DNA of 64,000 nt from Aralia elata (GCA_034770075.1 CM068379.1:39501130-39565129), one strand, 5' to 3'; shown: positions 45,402-58,105, numbered from the stretch's first letter. The notes: generated from the sequence alone by a model not told the origin. Numbers and translations are program-made.

Positions 45402-46345
45402 GGTATGCAGAGTTTGAAATTTTTTTTTTCTCAATTAACATAAATGGTTTATTTAATTGATAAAAGTTTAAAATAAAGATGTTTATTTTATCTGAAATTT
45501 GATTCCAGATTGCTAAAATTAAAGGATTTTAATTGGATTTATTTTTTTTGATTAAAATAAAAGAGTTTATTTTGTTTCAAAAACTAAATATTAGCAAAAC
45601 TTTTGCCCATTAATTGATATCAATGCATATATGGAATGATTTTATTATTCATGAGATGAATGTTATTTATTGATGCATATAGAGATATGTATGATAATAA
45701 ATAGGGATTGATTATGGACTATTTACCAATTTGTGATTGGAATTATTTTAGAGGATGCTTGAATGAATGAGTTTTTATAAATGGGGTCTGCGTACCTCGT
45801 CTTCGCTAATTTTTCTTAATGTAAATTCTATCTCCCTCCTATGTACTTCCCCTTGACTGCTGATCAAGTTTTCTATTTATTGTAAATAGTATATGTAATA
45901 GGATTAGTTAGAATTATTTTGAAGAATTAGAGACAAAGGATCAAGGAGCGCATGAAGACCCGTTTGTAATGGAGCCCGGGTTTTAAATGTAATAGTTATA
46001 TTTAAATTTAATTCTTGCACCCTAGGTTTGACCTTTTGGTTCACTTGGTGGCTCTAGTGAACCAAACTAGAATAAAAGTCCATAATCAATGCGGGTAGAA
46101 TATAATATTCTATATGTGCATGATTACTATATATATATTATATATTATCTAACATGTTTCGCATGTCAAATAATATGACGCGTATTTTATATATATATGT
46201 GCATGCGCGCTAAACAAGATGAGACTAATAATAATAAACCCCTCAAAGAAATCATATTAAGTCCTAAGCGTTCAAAGGTATTCAGAATATCGAACGTTGC
46301 CTTCTAGCATGGTAAAGAAATAGAGTATTAAATGTTTAATATGAG

Positions 46346-46642
46346 TTTGTTTGTGTCACCACATGGCAAGTATTAAATATTTAAGATGTTGCCTTATCAC
46401 ATTTGATGTTTATTAAGGAATTGAACATTACTGTTTTGTTGTGTCACCACAAGGACGGTATTTTTCTCTTCACATATATGGAAGTGCTAGGATGGACTTA
46501 ACTTGGATAATTTTGATTCGGATGTGTCACCACTTGATCAAAATAATCTAAGAGGCAAAATACAAGTAGTTACATAGTGATGTAATTGACAATAGTTGTC
46601 TACCTATTTATTTATATATCGTTTGTTGTGTCACCACAAGAC
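46346..46642 (+). repeat. Four leader palindromes of element F (4-base spacer type)
   Basis: TTTGTGTCACCACATGG (46350-46366), TTGTTGTGTCACCACAAGG (46436-46454), GATGTGTCACCACTTG (46521-46536) and TTGTTGTGTCACCACAAG (46623-46640). All four have the spacer TCAC where A and B have TCA. Confidence 0.88.
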
Positions 46643-46798
46643 TATATACATTTGAAATGGGATCCTTATTCTCACTAGCAAATCTTTAATTAAATTTGCC
46701 GAACTATATATTGAGGGTAATATAGTTTGATAAAAAAGTGAGAGATACCAATTTAAAATAAAGACCTAATTTATTTTGGTAATTAATTAAATGAATGT

Positions 46799-48855
46799 AT
46801 GCTAAAATGTTGTCTATTTCACATGCAGAATTTAAAAATATCAAACTCACTATCACTGCGTAACATACTTGATGCTAACAAACTAACTGGACCGAATTAC
46901 ACGGACTGGTTAAAGAATCTGAGAATTGTTCTCACTGCTGAAAAGATTTCTTATGTCATAAATTCGCCAGTCCCTGCAAATGTTGCAGAAACAACCTCTT
47001 AAGAAGAGATTGCTACTTTCAGAAAGTGGCAAGATGATGCAATCTTGGCTCAATGCATCATGCTTGCATCCATGAGTAACGAGCTTCAGCGTCAGCATGA
47101 AACTATGGATGCTCCTACTATATTGCTGTACCTCAAAGAGTTGTATGGTGAGCAAAGTAGGACTGCTAGATATCAGATATCTAAGGAGCTCTTCCGATCT
47201 CGTATGACCGAGGGCACTGCTATTGAGACTCATGTCCTTAAGATGATCAATCTGATTGAACAACTTGGACAGCTTGGGTTCGTGATAGATGGAGAGTTAA
47301 GTCAAGATTTGATCTTGCAGTCACTCCCGGACACCCTCTCATAATTCGTTGTGAATTTTCATATGAATAAGTTGGACGTTAACTTGCTTGAGTTACTTAA
47401 CATGCTGAAAACTGCTGAAGGTCACTTCTCATCCAACAAGAACCAAGTCTTACTAGTGGATGATTCTTCTAAGAAAAGGAAGAGGCCTAAGGTATCTTCT
47501 GAAAAGAAGAAAAACAAGAAGGCTAAGGGCAAGGCGAAAAGAAAGGATAAAAAGAAATCTGATCCAGATAGCAAAGAAATTTGCTACCATTGCAATAAGC
47601 CGGGACACTGGAAGAAGAACTGTAAGGAGTATCTTGCGGACCTAAAGAAGCTTGGAGAAGCTTCGACTTCCGATCTAGGTTTGTTCATGATTGAAATTAA
47701 TTTTTCTGAAAGTCAAAATTCTACTTGGGTATTGGATACCGGCTGTAGTTCTCACATATGTAATAATATGCAGGGACTAAGCAGAAGTAGAAAGCTGAAC
47801 AAGGATGAAGTCGTCCTACGAGTAGAAAATGGAGCAAAGGTTACTGCATTAGTTGTAGGAACTTATTGTTTAGCACTGCCTACGGGCAAGTTCATTAGTT
47901 TAAATAATTGTTATTATGTTCCAACACTCATTAGAAATATTATTTCAATTTTTGTATTGGATATGGATGGTTTTGATATTATAATAAAGAACAACAGTTG
48001 TTCTATTTATAATAAAAATGTTTTCTATGGTGTTGGCAATTTACTGAATGGACTTTACATACTTGATTTGCATGAAAATATACTTCAAATTGAACAAACT
48101 AAGAAAAGAAAAAGAGATGATGTTAATTATATCTTTATGTGGCACTGTAGATTTGGTCATATCAATGAAACAAGATTAACCAAGTTGCATAAAGATGGGC
48201 TTTGAGAGTTATCTGATTACGAATCATATCCAACTTGTGAATCTTGTCTCATGGGTAAGATGACTAAATCTCCTTTTAATGGAAAAAGAGAAAGAGTTAC
48301 AGAGTTGTTAGCATTGGTACACGCAGACGTATGTGGACCTCTGACAACGAATGCACGAGGAGGGTATTCTTATTTTAGTACTTTCACTGATAATCATTCT
48401 AGATTTGGATATGTGTATTTAATGAAATACAAATCTGAATCGTTTGAAAAGTTCAAAGAATTCAGAAGTGAAGTAGAGAAGCAAATAGGTAAGAGTATTA
48501 AGATTGTTTGATCGGATCGAGGAGGGGAATACTTAACCAATGAGTTTCTCAATTGTCTCAAAGAAAATGGTATAGTCTCATAATGGACTCCACTAGGGAC
48601 GCCACAGTTGAATGGTGTATCTGAAAGGAGAAATCGAACATTGTTGGACATGGTTCGTTCCATGATGAGTTTTACCGACCTTCTAGTATCCTTCTGGGGT
48701 TATGCCTCAGAATCGACTGCATACCTACTTAACAAGGTACCTACCAAATCCGTCCCCAAAACTCCATATGAGTTATGGACAAGGAGGAAACCAAATCTTA
48801 AGCATGTTAAGACTTGAGGTTATCCAACTTATGTCAAAAGATTTGAGCATGATAA
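46799..48855 (+). pseudogene. Gag-Pol of element F, first block (decayed)
   Basis: Homologous to B residues 1 to about 690 in one frame, with stops at 47000-47002 (after ETTS), 47342-47344, 48203-48205, 48509-48511, about 48581 and about 48815. Gag, zinc knuckle (near 47583-47625), protease DTG and most of integrase can be read. A 653-bp stretch, 47414-48066, is free of stops and identical to B 37652-38304, although flanking parts differ by roughly 3-4 percent. Ends at GATAA (48851-48855), the TSD of G. Confidence 0.92.
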
Positions 48856-50672
48856 TGAAAGTAGTATGCACACAAGCCAATCATATTTGATATGATGTAG
48901 TATATACTTTGTAATCTTATTCATTTATTAATAAAGGAATTGATTTTCTCAAAAGGCATTTTATATTATCTACATGGTGATGTTATATTAAATGTGATAA
49001 ACCAATAGTTTTGAGCAATGCTTTTAGAATCATGATGGTGATCATGCTAATGAGATCTAAATTCAAGATAGCTCACAAACTAAAATTGTTCCTAATCGTT
49101 GGATTACTAAATTGGGGATTAGTGAATCCGGATAGATTAGTACATACGTTGCTTGCTCTTAGGAAGAGGATGATTGATCTCATAATCATTTGTGTGGAGA
49201 CACTAAAGCAAGTATGTAGGTGCTTATTAGAGAATAAGTTCACTGAACGTGACTCGCTAAGGAATACCTAATGGAGTTTTACTCGCCTGTCAATAGGAAT
49301 TCTTTTAGTGATAGTAGTACAAGTGATCCTTGGACTTGAGATCATCATAGTATCTTGTGTATGATGAGTTATACTTTGACATGTCTCTTAAGACCTTTAG
49401 GGTATATCAAAGGGTATGATTGGGTATAATAAGTTGTACATGGAGATAGGTGAATGATCAACAAAAAATCTACCACGTCTAGTAAAAGATGTGAATGTCC
49501 TATGTGATTCGATAAATGACAACGTAGTAGTCCTTGGCCAAGGCAGAATGAAATTAGAAAGGAGTTTCTAATTTGCATTATTTAGAGTTGTGCATTTGGG
49601 AATCGAAATACATATAATTAAATAAAATAAGACTTGACAGTAAATCCATGTCTTATATTTAATTGGGACATTGTATGGTAGAAGGATTGAATTATATGGT
49701 AACTATGCACTGAAAGGTTCTTTTGTGATTAATGTTGAAATCTATATTATCTGGAAAGTCGTTGATCGCTAAGTTTACCCTTATTGTAGAATAAATATTA
49801 TTTATTTAAATGAATTAAATAGTTTAATTTATTTATTTAGATATAATTAGAATTGTTCTAATTGATTTATTCACAACCGGTTTAATATGGAGAACGTAAA
49901 GGGTCACACCGCAAAAGAAAAAATATTTATTTAAGACGTAAATGACATAATTGTAATAATAAGTTAAGTGTATTTAATTTAGTCTATGGAGATAGAATAA
50001 ATTAAATAGCTTAATATTTATTATTTAATATTTTAGAAATATTAAATATAAATTAATAAGAGGAGTCTTATTATTATTATTACTATTACTATTATTTAAT
50101 TCCCAATAGGGATTGGGAATTAATTAATAGAAGTACTCTCTCATGAATTCCTAATTGGATTAGGAGCATAATTAATTAAAAGAGTTTAATTATAATAGGA
50201 ACCCTAATCCTAAATAGTTTAGGGAAGGGTTATTCCTACATCTATAAATAAGAGGAGTCTTATCATAGATTAGGGTTACACACTATTGCATTAGATTGTG
50301 GAGAGTACTTACAATTTCTATAGAGATAGAAACTAGGGTTTTTGCCAAATACCCAACTTCTTGAATACTTGTTCTTCCTTGGCGGATCACCTCTAGAGGC
50401 CAAACACTTGGGTGGCTAACGTTGATCAAAGGAAGGAATCACACTGTAGCATTCGAGGAGAACACGAAGGACTAGGAGTTGAACTTGTACCCGAGGAAGC
50501 TTTGTTCAACGAGGGTATAATTCTTATTCTTTTTCTCTTTTGTTATATCGTTAATTGAGCACATTGATCGATCATGGTGATGGTTTGTATAAAATTTTAA
50601 AATCCGTTTTATCGCGCTTTCGCACTATTTATGTAATTTGATTGCATGTTCGCGCTATATACAAACCTAACA
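48856..50672 (+). repeat. 5' LTR of element G (mosaic)
   Basis: The outer parts match its own 3' LTR, but about 49690-50205 matches the 5' LTR of F instead (for example CGCTAAGTTTACCC where the 3' LTR has CGCTAAGGGGGCTTACCC). TATA box 50243-50250. Confidence 0.88.
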
Positions 50673-50673
50673 G

Positions 50674-50686
50674 TGGTATCAGAGCC
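50674..50686 (+). promoter_or_regulatory. Primer-binding site of element G
   Basis: TGGTATCAGAGCC, a perfect initiator Met-tRNA-type primer site one base after the LTR. Confidence 0.9.
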
Positions 50687-50792
50687 TAATCTTGTGCTAA
50701 TTATCGATTTTGATAATTCCATGTATGCTTGATATGCGATTGGATCGAAATTTTTGGGCAGAATAAATTTTTTTTTTTTGAATCAGCGACAC

Positions 50793-50915
50793 GGCGCAGC
50801 TTCGCCGCCTCCAGTTCATTCTGGAGCGCAGCTGCACCGAAACTCAGAATCATTTTTTTTCTGGGGAGCAGCGCAGCTGCGCCGTTGTCCAGTTCATTCT
50901 GGGCGCAGCTGCGCC
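50793..50915. repeat. GC-rich palindrome cluster in leader of G (GCGCAGCTGCGC type)
   Basis: GGCGCAGCTTCGCC (50793-50806), AGCGCAGCTGCACC (50825-50838), AGCGCAGCTGCGCC (50870-50883) and GGCGCAGCTGCGCC (50902-50915). Position and number match A and F, but the palindrome centre is AGCT instead of GGCC in all four units. Spacers CCAGTTCATTCTGG occur twice. Confidence 0.85.
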
Positions 50916-51860
50916 GGCTTGCAGAATAAATTTTTTTTTTCCTTCAATTGAAATAAATGGTTTATTTAATTGATATAAGTTTAAAATAAAGATGTTTATT
51001 TTATCTGAAATAGGATTTCAGATTGCTAAAATTAAAGGAGTTTAATTTGGATTTGATTTTTGATTAAAATAAAAGAGTTTATTTTGTTTCAAAAACTAAA
51101 TATTAGCAAAACTTTTGCCCATTAATTAATATCAATACATATATGGAATGGATTTATTATTCATGAGATGAATGTTATTTATTGATACACATAGAGATAT
51201 GTATGATAATAAATAGGGATTGATTATGGACTATTGACCAATGTGTGATTGGATTTATTTTAGTGGATGCTTGAATATATGGGTTTTTATAAATGGGGTC
51301 TGCGTACTTCGTCTTCTCTAATTTTTCTTAATGTAAATTCTATCTCCCTCCTATGTACTTACCCTTGACTGCTGATTAAGGTTTCTATTTATAGTAAATA
51401 GTTTATGTAATAGGAATAGTTAGAATTAATTTTTTAAAGAATTGGAGACAAAGGAGCAAGGAGCGCTTGAAGACCCGTTTGTATTGGAGCCCGGGTTTAA
51501 ATGTAATAGTTATATTTAAATTTAATTCTTGCACCCTAGGTTTGACCTTTTGGTTCACTTGGTGGCTCTAGTGAACCAAACTAGAATAAAAGTCCATAAT
51601 CAATCCGGATAGAATATAGTATTCTATATGTGCATGCTTACTATATATATATTATATATTATCCGACATGCTTCGCATGAAAAATAATATGACGCGTATT
51701 TTATATATATATGTGCATGCACGCTAAACAAGATGAGACTAATAATAACAAACCCCTCATAGAAATCATTTTAAGTCCTAAGCGTTCAAAGATATTTGGA
51801 ATATCAAACGTCGCCTTCTAGCATGGTAAAACGATAGAGTATTAAATATTTAATATGAGT

Positions 51861-52156
51861 TTGTTGTGCACACACAAGGCGAGTATTAAATATTTAAGAT
51901 GTTGTTTTATCACATTTGATGCTTATTAAGGAATTGAACATTACTGCTTTGTTGTGCACACACAAGGGCGGTCTTTTTCTCTTCACATATATAGAAGTGC
52001 TGGGTTGGACTTAACTTAGATTATTTTAGTTCGGATGTGTACACACTTGACCATTATAATCTAAGAGGCAAAATACAAGGAATTACATAGTGATGTAATT
52101 GACAATAGTTGTCTACCTATTTATTTATATATAGTTTATTGTGCAGACACAAGACT
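51861..52156 (+). repeat. Four leader palindromes of element G (CACA spacer type)
   Basis: TTGTTGTGCACACACAAGG (51861-51879), TTGTTGTGCACACACAAGG (51949-51967), GATGTGTACACACTTG (52034-52049) and TTATTGTGCAGACACAAG (52137-52154). The half-sites stay TGTG and CACA, with 4-base spacers CACA, CACA, TACA and CAGA. Confidence 0.88.
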
Positions 52157-52314
52157 ATATACATCTGAAATGGGATCCTTAATCTCACTAGCAAATCTTT
52201 AATTAGATTTGCCAAACTATATATATTGAGGGTAATATAGTTTGATGAAAATAGTGGGAGATACCAATTTAAAATAAAGACCTAATTTATTTTGGTAATT
52301 AATTAAATGAATGT

Positions 52315-55300
52315 ATGCTAAAATGTTGTCTATTTCACATGCATAATTTAAAAATGTCAAACTCACTATCACTGCGTAGCATACTTGATGCTAACAAACT
52401 GATCGGACCGAATTACACGGACTGGTTAAGGAATCTGAGAATTGTTCTCACTGCTGAAAAGATTTCTTATGTCCTAAATTCGCCAGTCCCTACAAGTGTT
52501 GCAGAAACATCCTCTGAGGAAGAGATTGCTACTTTCAGAAAGTGGCAAGATGATGCAATCCTGGCTCAATGCATCATGCTCGCATCCATGAGTAACGAGC
52601 TTCAGCGTCAGCATGAAACTATGAATGCTCCTACTATATTGCTGCACCTCAAAGAGTTGTATGGTGAGTAAAGTAGGACTGCTAGATATCAGATATCTAA
52701 GGAGCTCTTCCGATCTCGTATGACCGAGGGCACTGCTGTTGAGACTCATGTCCTTCAGATGATCAATTTGATTGAACAACTTGGACAGCTAGGGTTCGTG
52801 ATGGATGGGGAGTTAAGCCAAGATTTGATCTTGCAGTCACTCCCGGACACCTTCTCACAATTTGTTGTGAATTTTCACATGAATAAGTTGGATGTCAGCT
52901 TGCCTGAGCTACTTAACATGCTGAAAACTACTGAAGGTCACTTCTCATCCAACAAGAACCAAGTCTTACTAGTGGATGATTCTTCCAAGAAAAGGAAGAG
53001 GCCCAAGGTATCTTCTGAAAAGAAGAAAAACAAGAAGGCTAAAGGCAAGGCGAAGGGAAAGGATAAAAAGAAACCTGATCCAGATAGCAAAGGAATTTGC
53101 TACCATTGCAATAAGCCGGGACACTGGAAGAGGAACTGTAAGGAATATCTTGCGGACCAAAAGAAGCTTGGAGAAGCTTCGACTTCCGATCTAGGTTTGT
53201 TCATGATTGAAATTAATTTTTCTGCAAGTCAAAATTCTACTTGGGTATTGGATACCGGCTGTAGTTCTCACATATGTAATAATATGCAGGGACTAAGCAG
53301 AAGTAGGAAGCTGAACAAGGATGAAGTCGTCCTACGAGTGGGAAATGGAGCAAAGGTTGCTGCATTGGCTGTAGGAACTTATTGTTTAGCACTGCCTTCG
53401 GGCAAGTTCATTAGTTTAAATAATTATTATTATGTTCTAACACTCATTAAAAACATTATTTCAATTTCTGTATTGGATATGGATGGTTTTGATATTATAA
53501 TAAAGAACAACAGTTGTTCAATTTATAATAACAATGTTTTATATGGTGTTGGCAATTTACTGAATGGACTTTACATACTTGACTTGCATGAAAATATTTC
53601 AAATTGAACAAACTAAGAAAAGAAAAAGAGATGATGTTAATTATACCTTTATGTGGCACTGTAGACTCGGTCATATCAATGAAACAAGATTATCCAAGTT
53701 GCATAAAGATAGGCTTTTAGAGCTATCTGATTACGAATCATATCCAACTTGTGAATCTTGTCTTATGGGTAAGATGACTAAATCTCCTTTTAGTGGAAAA
53801 GGAGAAAGAGTTACAGAGTTGTTAGCATTGGTACACACAGACGTTTGTGGACCTATGACAACGAATGCACGAGGAGGGTATTCTTATTTTATTACTTTCA
53901 CTGATGATCATTCTAGATTTGGATATGTGTATTTAATGAAATACAAATCTGAATCGTTTGAAAAGTTCAAAGAATTCAGAAGTGAAGTAGAGAAGCAAAC
54001 TGGTAAGAGTATTAAGATTCTTCGATCGGATCGAGGAGGGGAATACTTGAGCAATGAGTTTCTCAATTGTCTCAAAGAAAATGGTATAATCTCACAATGG
54101 ACTCCACCAGGGACACCACAGTTGAATGGTGTATCTGAAAGGAGAAATCGAACATTGTTGGACATGGTTCGTTCCATGATGAGTTTTACCGACCTTCCAA
54201 TATCCTTCTGGGGTTATGCCCTGAAAACGGCTGCATACCTACTTAACAAGGTACCTACCAAATCCGTCCCAAAGACCCCATATGAGATATGGACAGGGAG
54301 GAAACCTAGTCTTAAGCATGTTAAGACTTGGGGTTGTCCAGCTTATGTCAAAAGGTTTGAGCATGACAAGCTGAAGACTAGATCCGATAAGTGTAGATTT
54401 GTGGGATATCCTAAAAAAAGTTTAGGATATTATTTCTATCATCCTACTGATCAAAAGGTGTTTGTTGCGAAACACGCTGCCTTCTTGGAAAAGGAGTTTA
54501 TCCTTGAAGGGGTTAGTGGGAGTAAGATATATCTTGAAGAAGTTCAAGAACCACAAAATACTACGGATCAAAGTCAGGTACCTAACCAAGTAGAAGAACC
54601 TACTGTACCACTACCTATTCGTAAATCTGGAAGAGTACCGAAGATACCTGAAAGGTATGGATTCAACATAGAGGATGATGATGAGGTACGCATCATAGAT
54701 GATGATGATCCATTGACTTACGAAGAGGCTATGAGTAGTGAAGACTCAGAGAAATGGCTAGAAGCTGTGAAATCCGAGATGGACTCCATGTATAAAAACC
54801 AAGTATGGACTTTGGTTTCACCACTTGAGGGCATTAAGCCTATTGGGTGTAAATGGGTCATTAAGAGAAAGACTGGAGCAGATGGCAAGGTAGAGACCTA
54901 TAAGGCCCGACTGGTTGCAAAAGGTTTCAAACAAAGACAAGGAGTTGACTATGATGAAACCTTCTCACCAGTAGCTATGCTCAAGTCCATTCGGATTTTG
55001 CTTGCAATTGCAGCTTATTATGACTATGAGATCTGGCAAATGGACGTGAAAACGGCCTTCCTCAATGGAGAGCTTGAGGAGAATGTATATATGATACAGC
55101 CAGAGGGTTTTGTTTCAACGGTTGGAACAAACCAAGTCTGTAAGCTGCAACGATCCATTTATGGATTGAAGCAAGCTTCTCGAAGATGGAACATCCGTTT
55201 TGATGAGATAATCAAAAGGTTTGATTTTATCAAAAATAAGGATGAACCTTGTGTGTACAAGAAGGTTAGTGGGAGCGCTGTTTCATTCCTTGTATTATAT

Positions 55301-56269
55301 GTTGATGACATATTACTGATAGGTAATGATGTTCCTATGCTACAGTCGATCAAAATCTGGTTATCTAAACACTTCTCCATGAAGGACTTGGGTGAGGCAT
55401 CCTATATTTTGGGGATAAAGATTTATAGAGATAGAGGCTTGACCCAAGGAAAGTACATTGACTCGATGCTAAAGAAGTTTAGCATGGAAGATTCCAAGAG
55501 AGGTCTCATGCCGATGAGCCATGGAATACATCTCTCCAAGAAACAGGCCCCAAAGACACCTGAGGAGAGAGACCGGATGAGTAAGATTCCTTATGCTTCT
55601 GCAATAGGATCTATCATGTACGGTATGATATGTACTAGACCAGATGTCGCTCATGCACTTAGTGTAACAAGCAGATATCAGTCGAATCTAGGAGAAGAGC
55701 ACTGGAAGGCTGTGAAAAACATCCTAAAGTACTTGAGAAGAACTAAGGATGTATTTCTTGTCTACGGTGGGTCTGAATTGAAACTAGAGGGCTATACAGA
55801 CTCAAGTTTTCAAACGGACCAAGATGACAGTAAATCCGTTTCAGGGTACGTGTTTACCTTAAACGGTGGCACAGTGAGTTGGAAAAGTTCCAAGCAGCAA
55901 ACAATTGCTGATTCAGTGACAGAGGCAGAGTACATAGCTGCAAAGGAAGCTGCAAAGGAAGCTGTTTGGATGAAGAAGTTCATAACTGAACTTGGAGTGG
56001 TTCCTAGCATTAGAGGAGTAGTACCTTTATTCTGTGACAACAATGGAGCTGTTGCGCAGGCTAAGGAACCCAAGTCTCATCAGAAATCCAAACACGTGTT
56101 GCGGCGGTTTCATTTGATTAGAGAGATCATTGAAAGAGGAGATGTCACCCTGGAGCGTGTGGACTCTCAAGACAACATTGCAGATCCATTTACTAAAGCT
56201 TTAACTCAACAGCAGTTTGATCGTCACTTAGAGAAGATGGGTATTAGATACCATGGCGATTGGCTTTAG
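52315..56269 (+). pseudogene. Gag-Pol of element G (lightly damaged)
   Basis: Colinear with B's polyprotein. Defects: CAA-to-TAA stop at 52669-52671 in gag; a 2-bp deletion near 53598, just before the integrase, which shifts frame (53564 onward is the second frame); and a 15-bp in-frame loss near 55435 that removes five residues (SKRML) after the RT box. The protease DTG, integrase zinc ligands and D-D-E, YVDD and RNase H acidic residues are all still present. The end reads HGDWL before TAG at 56267-56269. Not autonomous, but only three lesions away from the intact type, consistent with recent death. Confidence 0.92.
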
Positions 56270-56283
56270 TGCAAGTGGGAGAT

Positions 56284-58100
56284 TGAAAGTAGTATGCACA
56301 CAAGCCAATCATATTTGATATGATGTAGCATATACTTCGTAATCTTATTCATTTATTAATAAAGGAATTGATTTTCTCAAAAGGCATTTTATATTATCTA
56401 CATGGTGCTGTTATATTAAATGTGATAAACTCATAGTTTTAAGCAATGCTTTTAGAATCATGATGGTGATCATGCTAATGAGATCTAAATTCAAGATAGC
56501 TCACAAACTAAAATTGTTCCTAATCGTTGGATTACTAAATTGGGGATTAGTGAATCCGGATAGATTAGTACATACGTTGCTTGCTCTTAGGAAGGGGATG
56601 ATTGATCTCATAATCATTTGTGTGGAGACACTAAAGCAAGTATGTAGGTGCTTATTAGAGAATAAGTTCACTGAACGTGACTCGCTAAGGAATACCTAAT
56701 GGAGTTTTACTCGCTTGTCAATAGGAATTATTTTAGTGATAGTAATACAAGTGATCCTTGGACTTGAGATCATCATAGTATCTTGTGTATGGTGAGTTAT
56801 ACTTTGACATGTCCCTTAAGACCTTTAGGGTATATCAAAGGGTATGATTGAGTATAATAAGTTGTACATGAATATAGGTGAATGATCAACAAAGAATCTA
56901 CCACGTCTAGTAAAAGATGTGAATGTCCTATGTGATTCGATAAATGACAACGTAGTAGTCCTTGGCCAAGGCAGAATGAAATTAGAAAGGAGTTTCTAAT
57001 TTGCATTAATCAGAGTTGTGCATTTGGGAATCGAAATACATATAATTAAATAAACTAAGACTTGACAGTAAATCCATGTCTTATATTTAATTGGGACATT
57101 GTATGGTAGAAGGATTGAATTATACGGTAACTATTTACTCAAAGGTTCTTTTGTGATTAATGTTGAAATTTATATTATCTGAAAAGTCGTTGATCGCTAA
57201 GGGGGCTTACCCTTATTGTAGAATAAATATTATTTATTTAAATGAATTAAATAGTTTAATTTATTTATTTAAATAAGATTAGAATTGTTCTAATTGTTTT
57301 ATTCACAACCGGTTTAATATGGAGAACCTAAAGGGTCACACCGCAAAAGAAAAATATTTATTTAAGAAGTAAATGGCATAATTGTAATAATAAGTTAAGT
57401 GTATTTAATTTAATCTATGGAGATAGAATAAATTAAATAGCTTAATATTTATTATTTAATATTTTGGAAATATTAAATATAAATTAATAAGAGGAGTCTT
57501 ATTATTATTACTATTACTATTATTTAATTCCTAATAGGGATTGAGAATTAATTAATAGAAGTACTCTCCCATAAATTTCTAATTGGATTAGGAGCATAAT
57601 TAATTAAAGGAGTTTAATTATAATAGAAACTCTAATCCTAAATAGTTTAGGGAAGGGTTATTCCTACATCTATAAATAAGAGGAGTCTTATCATAGATTA
57701 GGGTTACACACTCTTGCATTAGATTGTGGAGAGTACTTACAATTTCTATAGAGATAGAAACTATGGTTTTTGCCAAATACCCAACTTCTTGAATACTTGT
57801 TCTTCCTTGGTGGATCACCTCTAGAGGCCGAACACTTGGGTGGGTAACGTTGATCAAAGGAAGGAATCACACTGTAGCATTCGAGGAGAACACGAAGGAC
57901 TAGGAGTTGAACTTGTACCCGAGGAAGCTTTGTTCAACGAGGGTATAATTCTTATTCTCTTTCTCTTTTGTTATATCGTTAATTGAGCACATTGATCGAT
58001 CATGGTGATGGTTTGTATAAAATTTTAAAATCCGTTTTATCGCGCTTCCGCACTATTTATGTAATTTGATTGCATGTTCGCGCTATATACAAACCTAACA
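56284..58100 (+). repeat. 3' LTR of element G
   Basis: 1,817 bp, preceded by CAAGTGGGAGAT (polypurine tract, about 56271-56283) and followed by the TSD GATAA. Confidence 0.92.
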
Positions 58101-58105
58101 GATAA

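Larger units (their letters stand above)
45181..46798 (+). other. Leader of element F
   Basis: Untranslated, 1.6 kb. Holds the GC-palindrome cluster (45282-45401), AT-rich sequence, and four TGTG-TCAC-CACA palindromes between 46346 and 46642. No ORF supported. Confidence 0.75.
50687..52314 (+). other. Leader of element G
   Basis: Untranslated, 1.63 kb, with GC-palindrome cluster (50793-50915), AT-rich middle and four palindromes between 51861 and 52156. A short TA tract lies near 51642-51660. Confidence 0.75.
48856..58100 (+). mobile_element. Element G: Ty1/copia element nested in F
   Basis: 9,245 bp, LTRs of 1,817 bp each (48856-50672, 56284-58100). TSD GATAA at 48851-48855 and 58101-58105. 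The primer site is at 50674-50686. Gag-pol 52315-56269 carries one stop, one frameshift and an in-frame loss. Same family and orientation as F, B. Confidence 0.93.

Noticed and set aside
50729..50951. Alanine/serine-rich overlapping ORFs in the leader of G
   Set aside because: They are read through the GC palindromes (GCAGCTGCG gives Ala/Ser/Arg) in two frames at once, with no homology.
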